Positions 1 to 6,864 of a stretch of 11,591 nt of DNA are shown piece after piece (the first letter of the stretch is position 1; each line of letters opens with the position of its first letter). The notes under the pieces were generated by a model. The model searched no databases. It was not told the DNA's origin and saw only the letters and a program-made list of their open reading frames with translations. The DNA is from Methylococcaceae bacterium (GTDB lineage Bacteria > Pseudomonadota > Gammaproteobacteria > Methylococcales > Methylomonadaceae), in the NCBI GenBank assembly GCA_030699345.1, contig JAUYMX010000176.1:1-11591 (forward strand). Reading direction: 5' to 3'. The position numbers and the translations under genes were made by a program.

Positions 1-301
1 TAATGCTTGTGCCATGATAAGTGCTCCAATGGGTTATAGTAATAGTTATTTACAGATCAGTTACATAATCTTTATGCGGCGCTAACTGTAAATTAGAAAG
101 GGCATAGATGTCAATGCTACCCTAGCCACTATCAACAATTGCCTGTCACCTTTTACTCGGATCAATAACCTAGTCAGGTATAATTTAAAGATATTATGGC
201 GCCTGCAAAAAGCGGCCCATTTAGCCTTATATCTACCACAACCATTGCTTTCGATAGCCTAGGCAATACAAAGCTTTCGATAAAAACATCTAATCTAAAG
301 C
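1..301. other. Intergenic leader upstream of the C1-cofactor operon
   Basis: No coding sequence is convincing here. The stretch is AT-rich and precedes the first gene of the plus-strand operon. It holds a TATAAT hexamer at 179-184, an 8-base inverted repeat (ATTTACAG at 48-55, CTGTAAAT at 86-93), and two copies of GCTTTCGATA at 247-256 and 273-282. These two copies flank the palindrome GCCTAGGC at 257-264. No upstream gene end, rho-independent terminator or RNA gene is recognisable. Confidence 0.6.
179..184 (+). promoter_or_regulatory. Candidate -10 element for the C1-cofactor operon
   Basis: TATAAT matches the sigma-70 -10 consensus perfectly and lies about 117 bases before the first start codon. 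No good -35 hexamer sits at 16-18 bases: that position reads CTCGGA or a similar sequence, and TTTACT at 152-157 is too far upstream at 21 bases. If used, it would give a leader of about 110 bases that contains the duplicated GCTTTCGATA motif. The call rests on the hexamer alone. Confidence 0.3.
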
Positions 302-1694
302 ATGACTGAACACATACTTTTCCTTACCGGCAAATTGGCGGAACGCCAGTTATGCAGCATTCTGGCTAAAATGCAGCCACCATTTACCTATACAGTTCAC
401 GAATTGGGTCTAAAAGTTGCCGCGCTCATGACGACTGACATGGTTGCACGCCGTTTAACGGACACTTTCGGCGCCACACGTATCATACTTCCGGGCCGCT
501 GCCGCGGAGACATCGATGTTTTAACTCAAACTTTGAATATTCCGGTTGAACGCGGACCTGAAGAGCTTAAAGACTTACCTATGTATTTTGGGCAGGCGGC
601 TCATAAACCGGATTTAAGTCATTACCAAGTAAAAATTTTTGCTGAAATTGTCGACGCCCCGAATGTCGGCATCGAAGAAATTGTAAATCGTGCTTTCTAC
701 TATAAAAGCAACGGCGCAGATGTTATTGATATTGGCTGCCTACCTAGCACCGACTTTCCGCACTTGGAAGAAACCATTCAGGCGTTAAAGCAAGCTGGTT
801 TTGTGGTGAGCATTGACTCACTCGATGCAAATGACTTATTGCGTGGCGGCAAAGCGGGAGCAGATTACATGCTTAGCTTGCACGAAAGCACGCTATGGAT
901 TGCTGATGAAGTCGCTGCAACCCCGATTTTAATCCCCGAAAAGCATGAAGATCTTGCATCATTGGATAGAGCCATTGACGAAATGCAAAGAAAAAATCGC
1001 GCTTTTATTGTCGATCCTATTTTAGATCCCCTGCATTTTTGGTTTCACTCAATCCATCGTGCGTTACCACCACGTAAGAAAAAAACACCCTGAAATTGAA
1101 ATGATGTTGGGCGTCGGTAATATCACCGAACTGACTCATGCTGACACTATGGGTATGAATGCCTTATTACTGGGCATCTGCTCTGAACTTGACATCAATA
1201 ATATTCTGGCAACTCAAGTTAGCAAACATGCTTGCCGAGCCATCAAAGAAGCCGATCTTGCACGGCGAATAATGTTTGCCGCAAAACAACAAAACACCTT
1301 ACCAAAACACATCGACGCTGGCTTGATGGCATTACACGAATCATCGCCTTACCCTAATCAATTGGAAGACATCAAAGAGTGGGCTGCACAAATCAAAGAC
1401 CCCAGTTTTCGAATTCAAACTAGCGAAGAAGGCGTACATATCTATAATCGCGATGGTTTCCACACGGCCACCGATCCATTCGATTTATATCCTAAATTGC
1501 ATGTTGAAAACGACGGCGGACATGCCTTCTACCTAGGCGTTGAACTCGCTCGCGCACAAATTGCCTGGCAACTAGGCAAACGTTTCACCCAAGATCAAGC
1601 CTTAAACTGGGGATGCGCCACACAAACAACAGAGCCGACCATAGACCTGCATACTTTCAAACCTGCTGGAAGCACTTTAAAAAAACATTCATGA
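302..1694 (+). pseudogene. Dihydropteroate synthase-like protein (DUF6513 family), frameshifted
   Basis: This looks like the DHPS-like protein found in archaea and in the tetrahydromethanopterin gene clusters of methylotrophs. Its exact reaction is not something I can state; a role in pterin C1-carrier metabolism is inferred from cluster membership. The ATG at 302 reads for 263 codons and stops at 1091-1093, while the rest of the protein continues in the next frame to TGA at 1692-1694. The N-terminal DUF6513 part is followed by a TIM-barrel segment with a DHPS-like strand, GADVIDIG, near residues 138-145. The break is at the T-run 1036-1040. With five Ts the frame reads HFWFHS and is lost. 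With four it reads HFGFTQSIVRYHHVRKKHPE, which continues smoothly into the second frame and gives 463 residues, about the length I expect for the family. The GTG at 1059 is merely the first start-like codon of the second frame, not a separate gene. Either a real mutation or a consensus error could explain the surplus T. Confidence 0.85.
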
Positions 1695-2254
1695 TTCAAG
1701 AAATTATCGTTACCACGCAAAATCGTCATGGCACTGCACACATTGCCCCTATGGGTATTCATGTTGACGGTGATGACGTCGTTATTCTGCCCTTCCGCCC
1801 GTCCACTACGCTGGAAAATCTAATTTCAACGCAAACCGCAGTGCTTAATTACTGCGATGATGTGCGTATTTTTGCCGGTTGTTTAACTGGCCGACGTGAG
1901 TGGCCGATTAAACCCGCAGAAAAAATTGCTGGGGCCGTTCTTGACTGCACCCTTGCTCACACTGAAGTCGAATTGGTGCGAATTGAAGAAGATCCAGTTC
2001 GGCCAAAATTGTTTTGCAAAGCCATTCACACTGTTAACCATGCTCCCTTCCAGGGCTTCAACCGAGCCCAATATTCCGTATTGGAAGCTGCAATTTTAAT
2101 CAGCCGCCTAGACAGGTTGCCTTTGGAAAAGATAACTGCAGAGCTTGACTATATGCGTATCGTCTTGGAAAAAACCGCTGGCGTTAGAGATCTTGAAGCT
2201 TGGAGTTGGCTAATGGCAATTATTGAAAAACACACAGCGGAGATCAAGGCATGA
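1691..2254 (+). CDS. DUF447 family protein (flavin-reductase-like fold)
   Basis: This 187-residue protein resembles the DUF447 family, which is shared by methanogens and by H4MPT-using methylotrophs. The family is related to FMN-binding split-barrel proteins; its reaction is not established to my knowledge. The N-terminus (MIQEIIVTTQNRHGTAHIAPMG) and the strand pattern through ILPFRPSTTLENL fit a split barrel, and a helical C-terminal part (about 130-187) follows. The frame is open further upstream, to an ATG at 1613. I chose 1691 because it forms an ATGA overlap with the previous stop and because the protein-like N-terminus begins there, whereas the 26 extra residues only shadow the previous gene. 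No Shine-Dalgarno motif is well placed: GGAAG at 1668-1672 is 18 bases away. Translation therefore probably depends on coupling, which the upstream frameshift would weaken. It overlaps mfnB downstream by ATGA. Confidence 0.85.
   Translation: MIQEIIVTTQNRHGTAHIAPMGIHVDGDDVVILPFRPSTTLENLISTQTAVLNYCDDVRIFAGCLTGRREWPIKPAEKIAGAVLDCTLAHTEVELVRIEEDPVRPKLFCKAIHTVNHAPFQGFNRAQYSVLEAAILISRLDRLPLEKITAELDYMRIVLEKTAGVRDLEAWSWLMAIIEKHTAEIKA
2239..2242 (+). promoter_or_regulatory. Ribosome binding site of mfnB
   Basis: GGAG lies 8 bases before the ATG at 2251, inside the end of the DUF447 gene, and supports that start. A second purine patch, AAGG at 2246-2249, would instead suit the in-frame ATG at 2260, so a protein three residues shorter is possible. 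Confidence 0.5.
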
Positions 2255-2949
2255 CGGGCATGCTAGCCAGTGTTAACAGCCTACAAGAAGCCCAATTGGC
2301 ACTGGACGCAGAGGTTGATATTATCGACCTGAAACAGCCAAGCAAAGGCGCGCTAGGTGCATTGGAAATCGACCTCATTATAACAATTGTTACTGCCATT
2401 AACGGTATTTGCCCAATAAGCGCGACGATTGGTGATTTACCCATGCATCCGGACAGCGTCTTTAAGGCAGTTGATGACATGGTTAATACCGGCGTTGATT
2501 ATGTCAAAATCGGTTTTTTCCCGGACGGCGACTGGCTGGCAACACTGCAAAAATTACGCAGCCATACTGATCTTTGGCAACAGCAGCGTACCGGATTAAT
2601 CGCAGTATTATTTGCCGATACGCAACCGGATTTAACCATCTTGAATACGCTAAAAAATAGTGGCTTTAAAGGTGTGATGCTCGACACCATGGATAAACAA
2701 AAAGGCTCATTAACTCAAGTGATGGCACCCGTCACGATTACACAATTTGTCAAACTCACTAGGCAGCACCCATTGTTATGCGGATTAGCAGGCTCACTCA
2801 AAGTAGATGACATTGCCAAACTTATGCCTCTAAATCCTGATTACTTAGGATTTAGAGGTGCGCTTTGCAATCAACACAATCGAACCGCGCAATTGAACCA
2901 ATCAGCCGTAATAAAAATCAAGCAGGCGATTAAACATGCCACTTTATAA
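2251..2949 (+). CDS. mfnB: (5-formylfuran-3-yl)methyl phosphate synthase
   Basis: MfnB (formerly DUF556) condenses two glyceraldehyde-3-phosphate molecules into the furan ring precursor of methanofuran, or of methylofuran in methylotrophs. It is cytosolic. The 232 residues match the archaeal family length of about 235. The lysines known as catalytic or binding in the Methanocaldococcus enzyme have counterparts here: K28 in DIIDLKQP (Schiff-base lysine), K86 in DYVKIG, and D145 with K149 in LDTMDK. The GLAGSL stretch before the C-terminus looks like the TIM-barrel phosphate-binding strand, followed by PDYLGFRGALC. The gene begins by ATGA overlap with DUF447 and has a GGAG motif 8 bases upstream; ATG 2260 is an alternative start. 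It ends in TAA directly abutting the kinase ATG. A strong inverted repeat at 2827-2858 lies within the coding sequence. Later methylofuran genes such as an MfnC-type transaminase are not in this window. Confidence 0.93.
   Translation: MTGMLASVNSLQEAQLALDAEVDIIDLKQPSKGALGALEIDLIITIVTAINGICPISATIGDLPMHPDSVFKAVDDMVNTGVDYVKIGFFPDGDWLATLQKLRSHTDLWQQQRTGLIAVLFADTQPDLTILNTLKNSGFKGVMLDTMDKQKGSLTQVMAPVTITQFVKLTRQHPLLCGLAGSLKVDDIAKLMPLNPDYLGFRGALCNQHNRTAQLNQSAVIKIKQAIKHATL
2827..2858 (+). repeat. Perfect 12-bp inverted repeat (RNA hairpin) within mfnB
   Basis: CCTCTAAATCCT at 2827-2838 is the exact reverse complement of AGGATTTAGAGG at 2847-2858, with an 8-base spacer, GATTACTT. In RNA, the spacer ends can add one G-U and one A-U pair, leaving a loop of UUAC. 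It encodes PLNPDYLGFRG of MfnB, so part of it is constrained by protein sequence. No U-run follows, so it is not a standard terminator. It ends 91 bases before the kinase start. Confidence 0.7.
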
Positions 2950-5490
2950 ATGATTACCGGCAAGCCATTTAGATACATAGGTGTAATCGGGCTTGTCGCG
3001 ATTAGTTATTTTATTTTTGGTTTATTAGGCCTACTCCTAAAAGTTCCACCCAGCAACGCTGGTGGATTATGGCCTCCAGCAGGCATTTCCTTAGCCGCAA
3101 TGCTTTTATTAGGTTCACGCATCTGGCCTGCAATCTTTATTGGCAATTTTTGCATCAGCGCCTATGCCTTTGGTTTTACCGACACCTCCCTCCCCATCTA
3201 CGCAGCCACTGGCTTTGGCGCCACCTGCTGCGCACTGGTCGGCACAGCGCTGATCAAACGCTTTGTCGGTTTTCCAACGCCCTTAACAGACGATCGTAGT
3301 ATTTTATTATTTATGCTGCTTGGCGGCCCATTAAGCTGCTTAATACCGGCATCAATAGGCATCGCTGCAATGGTCTTGGCTAACATCGTCACCGCAACAG
3401 AAATCACCGTTAATTGGGTTAGCTGGTGGGTCGGCGACACCATTGGTGTTTTAGTATTCACCCCATTAATGCTTGCCGCCTTTGCCCAACCGAAAACCAT
3501 TTGGACTAAGCGACGCATCTCAGTAGGAATACCACTACTGATAAGCTTTACCTTAGTTGTGATATTTTTTTTCTATGTCCGTAAAGCAGAACAAGAGCAA
3601 CACCATCAGCAGCTTCTTGATCAATCGATTACGCTATCTCAAGCTTTAAAAAACCGCATTGCCGGCGATTTTCGCGCCATTAATGCAATAACAAATTTTT
3701 TTATAGGTTCTCACTCTGTCGAAGCTAAAGAGTTTTCTTTATTTAGCGTTCGCACCCTGTCGCCATTTAAAGAAATTAAAGCCATTAGATGGTTTCCCAT
3801 CAATAACGCTAAAACCAGTCAAACAGCATTTACCACTTTACTCAATAAACAGACAGAGGCGCCAAGTGCTATTCCTCAGCATGTCCTCGACAGAATCTAC
3901 GGCACCCAAGAAACCGAATATCTTTCGCATGAAAAAGACATCATCAACTTTTCAACACCGGTTTTTTCACACGCAGATAACACATTACTCGGCTACATCG
4001 TGACATCTATTACGATAAAAGAACTGGTTCAACAAGCACTGGAAGAACTGAACAATCATGGTTGTTTTTTAACAATCAGTGCGAAAAACAACTCATTTGC
4101 TGATCCTATAACAATATACAGCAGCCACCACACGCCTAATATTGCGCCATATAAACACTACTTACTCCAGGTCGCCAACCAGCAATGGCAAGTGAATTTT
4201 TACCATGACCTCGTAATGGAAAACTCGCGTATTCACTGGTCTATCTGGTGGGTTTTAATCAGTGGTTTATTGTTTACCAGTTTCTTGGGCATAGGCCTGT
4301 TAATGCTGACAGGACGGCATTTTCAAACAGAGTCAATTGTTGATGAGCGAACGGCCGATTTGCTAAAAGCCAAAAATACCGCCGAAACCGCCAATAAAGC
4401 CAAAAGTCAATTCCTGGCTAACATCAGTCATGAACTCCGCACGCCATTAAATGGCATAGTAGGATTCACCCGATTAATCCAAAAAAAATCATCTCTGGCA
4501 GAAAACGACAAGAAACAAATCGAAATTATCAAACAATGTAGTGACCACCTACTGACGCTCATCACTGATTTACTGGATATTGCCGCCATTGAGTCCCGCC
4601 AACTTAAAATAAATATTAATGACTTTGATTTTGAAATACTTCTAAGTGGCGTTATTGATATTTTTAAACTTCAGGCTGAAGAAAAAAAACTGCCCCTCAT
4701 AGTCATCAATGCAGCGATTCCCCATTTGTTAAAGGGTGACGAAAAACGCATTCGACAAATCATTACCAACTTGCTTAACAACGCCATCAAATATACCGAC
4801 CAAGGGCAAATTACGATAAGTTCTGCATACCAGGGCGGACACCTAAAACTGTCCGTTGTCGACACGGGGCCCGGCATTGCCGAAGAAAATTTAACTGCAA
4901 TTTTTTCTCCTTTTGTACAGATTAACCCCACTGACTACATACGAGAAGGTGTCGGTTTAGGATTAGCGATTACCCGCGAGCTGGTTAACTCAATGCATGG
5001 CGAATTGTCAGTAACCAGCAGCGTCGGCGCAGGCAGTGTTTTTTCAATTAGCATCCCCTTACCTGCCAGCACCAAAAAGAGCAGCGCGGCCAGCTATTCA
5101 AAACCATCAGTACTTAGCAACCAAGGTTCGTTACGCGTTTTAATTGCAGATGACAACGACATCAATTTGCTATTGCTAGCCAACTTATTAGAACTACAAG
5201 ACTGCGTAGTAGACGCTGTCAGCAATGGTAAACAAGCTCTACAACGGCTTAACAGCAATCAATATGACCTGGCCCTCATCGACCTTAACATGCCATTAAT
5301 GACCGGCCTGGAATTGATCAAAATGCTCCGAGAGCAACATAATCGACTGCACATAGTCGCCATCAGCGCCTATGCCGACGAACAAAAAATATCCGAAGCA
5401 TTGTCCGCAGGCTTTGATTTTTACTTGACCAAACCGGTTGACGAAGATCAACTTATTGAACTACTACGACATTTGAGAGGACATTTATGA
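2950..5490 (+). CDS. MASE1-CHASE hybrid sensor histidine kinase with receiver domain
   Basis: This is an 846-residue inner-membrane sensor. Residues 1-210 form a MASE1-type multi-spanning domain with the hallmark GGLWPPAGISLAAMLLLG near 37-54. Residues about 211-429 form a periplasmic CHASE-like domain, and a final membrane helix spans about 430-452. A short coiled linker with no HAMP or PAS leads to HisKA, with H494 in NISHELRTPLNG. HATPase follows, with N607 and N611 in the N-box, DTGPG at 638 and GVGLGL at 667. The C-terminal receiver (about 728-846) has D734/D735, phosphoacceptor D778 in LIDLNMP, S806 and K828, so every catalytic residue expected for phosphorelay is present. The ATG directly follows the mfnB TAA with no Shine-Dalgarno motif, suggesting reinitiation. 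There is no DNA-binding output and no Hpt domain, so a separate Hpt/response regulator outside the window is expected. The ligand is unknown. Confidence 0.93.
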   Translation: MITGKPFRYIGVIGLVAISYFIFGLLGLLLKVPPSNAGGLWPPAGISLAAMLLLGSRIWPAIFIGNFCISAYAFGFTDTSLPIYAATGFGATCCALVGTALIKRFVGFPTPLTDDRSILLFMLLGGPLSCLIPASIGIAAMVLANIVTATEITVNWVSWWVGDTIGVLVFTPLMLAAFAQPKTIWTKRRISVGIPLLISFTLVVIFFFYVRKAEQEQHHQQLLDQSITLSQALKNRIAGDFRAINAITNFFIGSHSVEAKEFSLFSVRTLSPFKEIKAIRWFPINNAKTSQTAFTTLLNKQTEAPSAIPQHVLDRIYGTQETEYLSHEKDIINFSTPVFSHADNTLLGYIVTSITIKELVQQALEELNNHGCFLTISAKNNSFADPITIYSSHHTPNIAPYKHYLLQVANQQWQVNFYHDLVMENSRIHWSIWWVLISGLLFTSFLGIGLLMLTGRHFQTESIVDERTADLLKAKNTAETANKAKSQFLANISHELRTPLNGIVGFTRLIQKKSSLAENDKKQIEIIKQCSDHLLTLITDLLDIAAIESRQLKININDFDFEILLSGVIDIFKLQAEEKKLPLIVINAAIPHLLKGDEKRIRQIITNLLNNAIKYTDQGQITISSAYQGGHLKLSVVDTGPGIAEENLTAIFSPFVQINPTDYIREGVGLGLAITRELVNSMHGELSVTSSVGAGSVFSISIPLPASTKKSSAASYSKPSVLSNQGSLRVLIADDNDINLLLLANLLELQDCVVDAVSNGKQALQRLNSNQYDLALIDLNMPLMTGLELIKMLREQHNRLHIVAISAYADEQKISEALSAGFDFYLTKPVDEDQLIELLRHLRGHL
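5475..5480 (+). promoter_or_regulatory. Ribosome binding site of the cytochrome gene
   Basis: GAGAGG ends 6 bases before the ATG at 5487, inside the last kinase codons. It is the strongest Shine-Dalgarno motif in the plus-strand operon, so the cytochrome can be translated without relying solely on coupling. Confidence 0.6.
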
Positions 5491-6284
5491 ACAACAAACA
5501 ATGCATTCTCAGCCTGATAATTTTTATCTGGGCTCAATCAAGCTTAGCCGCCGACTGGCCTAAATTTGAACTAACCAGCACCGATCTGGCGCACTCACTG
5601 AAAGCGCAAACAATAGACATTAGCCATGATCCGGTTTACAAATCCGCCAAACAATACCAAGCGTATCTGCTGTCGGACATCATTAAGAAACTCGCCATAC
5701 CAGATGGTCAGCACAGTGAGGATTGGATGGTGGTATTTACCGCGACCGATGGCTACAAAGTAGCGATGACCTACCCCGATGCCCTTCAAGAACAAGGTTA
5801 TATCGCCTTTAAAGATAATTCAGCCGACAGCAATAACTGGCAGTCATTTAAGTTTGGCAAAAAAACCATCACCCCTGAGCCCTATTATTTAGTCTGGTCT
5901 AAGGCAGGGCTCGATGAATGGCGTTATCCGTGGCCATTTCAATTAGTTACCGTGTCGTTACAACCTACTACAGAATATTATGGTGCTGCCGCGCCAACAA
6001 ACAGCAAGAATCCCCAGGTCAAAAACGGTTTTAGCTTATTTAGTCGTTATTGTATTCGCTGCCATTCTGTCAATCTTGCAGGCGGCACTGTCGGACCTGA
6101 ATTAAACATCCCTAAAAATGTTAGCGAATACTTTAAAGAACAAGAACTCGCAGGCTTTATTCGAAATGCTCCGGCTTACCGAGCCGGTACTAAGATGCCC
6201 AGTTTCGAAGCATTAATCAGCGCTGAAGATACCCAAGCTATCGTGCATTATCTAAAGCAGAAGAAATCTGAAAAAGTTCAGTAA
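5487..6284 (+). CDS. Exported c-type cytochrome with molybdopterin-oxidoreductase-like N-terminal domain
   Basis: This 265-residue periplasmic monohaem cytochrome begins with a clear signal peptide, whose hydrophobic core is at residues 7-16 and whose likely cleavage follows SSLA (about residue 21-22). The C-terminal domain (about 175-262) carries the haem motif C189-I-R-C192-H193. M237 in GTKMPSF is a likely axial ligand. Residues about 25-170 resemble the sulfite-oxidase/YedY-type fold, with features such as ATDGYKVAM, PYYLVW and WPFQLVTV. There is no cysteine between the signal peptide and the haem motif, so the usual molybdenum-ligating cysteine is missing and this part is probably cofactor-free; that is inference. 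The start overlaps the kinase stop (ATGA), which implies co-expression. It may transfer electrons in the periplasm or act with the sensor. I do not recognise a named gene. It ends 43 bases from the convergent csiV stop. Confidence 0.85.
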   Translation: MNNKQCILSLIIFIWAQSSLAADWPKFELTSTDLAHSLKAQTIDISHDPVYKSAKQYQAYLLSDIIKKLAIPDGQHSEDWMVVFTATDGYKVAMTYPDALQEQGYIAFKDNSADSNNWQSFKFGKKTITPEPYYLVWSKAGLDEWRYPWPFQLVTVSLQPTTEYYGAAAPTNSKNPQVKNGFSLFSRYCIRCHSVNLAGGTVGPELNIPKNVSEYFKEQELAGFIRNAPAYRAGTKMPSFEALISAEDTQAIVHYLKQKKSEKVQ

Positions 6285-6327
6285 ACGCAATGTCGACGCC
6301 ATTTCCGGCTGGATTTAGCAACGCACT

Positions 6328-6864
6328 TTAAAGCCCGGTGACTTTTACAATCGCCCCGATTCTTGGATGATCTAAATAATAAATATCACCCAGCTTGACG
6401 GGGCGATTTTCGTTCAGGCGATACAAAATCAAGTTGCCCAAATTATCACTGAGCCCGGAAGGGTACTCAAGTTCAACATTAACACGCAGCGTTTGTTCCT
6501 GTAGCAATTGCAGATAGCCATGCAATTGACCATCCGTGCTGCGAATACGTACCGGCACACCGGCGCTAACTGCAGCCAAGCTTTGGACCCAGGACGCATA
6601 CTTAATCACCCGATAATTTGGGCTCTTGCTGAGCAAAGAAAGACTTTCGTCTAGTGTCGTATTTGTCGCACGCTGCTGATCAGAAATCTCGGTTATTCCG
6701 GTCGGCCAGGTGATCTTGCTTTCCGTCTGGTCAAATAGCTCGGTGTTAGGAAAATTCTGAGTAAAAACAATCAGCTCGACTTGATAGGCCCGATCTTCCG
6801 CCCCCACTAGCCCACTAAACAGCCCCATCACTAAACTAAAAAGTAATGCCCTGACCGTCATCAT
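6328..6864 (-). CDS. csiV: CsiV-family peptidoglycan-binding protein
   Basis: This 178-residue exported protein resembles CsiV, which in Vibrio cholerae binds peptidoglycan and is needed for LpoA-dependent PBP1A activity. A signal peptide is evident, with hydrophobic residues 4-20 and probable cleavage after GLVGA (residue 22). It is followed by the family-typical YQVELIVFTQ start of the mature domain. Near the C-terminus, YYLDHPRIGAIVKVTGL matches the usual ending, where the protein describes itself with a DHPRFG-like motif. The position directly after mfd is the standard gammaproteobacterial arrangement. The start ATG at 6864 overlaps the mfd TGA. A second ATG at 6861 follows at once, and GGGG at 6870-6867 is better spaced for that one, so the true start may be one residue later. 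Function in this organism is inferred from the family. Confidence 0.8.
   Translation of the reverse strand: MMTVRALLFSLVMGLFSGLVGAEDRAYQVELIVFTQNFPNTELFDQTESKITWPTGITEISDQQRATNTTLDESLSLLSKSPNYRVIKYASWVQSLAAVSAGVPVRIRSTDGQLHGYLQLLQEQTLRVNVELEYPSGLSDNLGNLILYRLNENRPVKLGDIYYLDHPRIGAIVKVTGL

Noticed and set aside
1613..1690. Upstream ATG extension of the DUF447 protein
   Set aside because: The extra residues translate the end of the preceding gene out of frame. ATG 1691 forms the ATGA overlap and begins the protein-like N-terminus.
1059..1694. Second half of the DHPS-like protein as an independent gene from GTG 1059
   Set aside because: The peptide continues the first frame's protein exactly once one T is removed. 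The GTG is an internal valine codon with no ribosome binding site.
3198..3518. Minus-strand open frame within the kinase gene
   Set aside because: It lies opposite the MASE1 coding region, and its composition is that of a reverse-strand shadow.
4481..4689. A-runs of eight in the kinase gene (4481-4488 and near 4682) as slippage sites
   Set aside because: The kinase frame is intact through both runs, and every downstream motif is in frame; nothing indicates an alternative product.
6349..6408. Inverted repeat AATCGCCCC/GGGGCGATT followed by TTTT as a terminator for the cytochrome operon
   Set aside because: The arms are 42 bases apart and lie inside csiV. The loop is too long for a typical intrinsic terminator, so termination of the convergent units is left unassigned.
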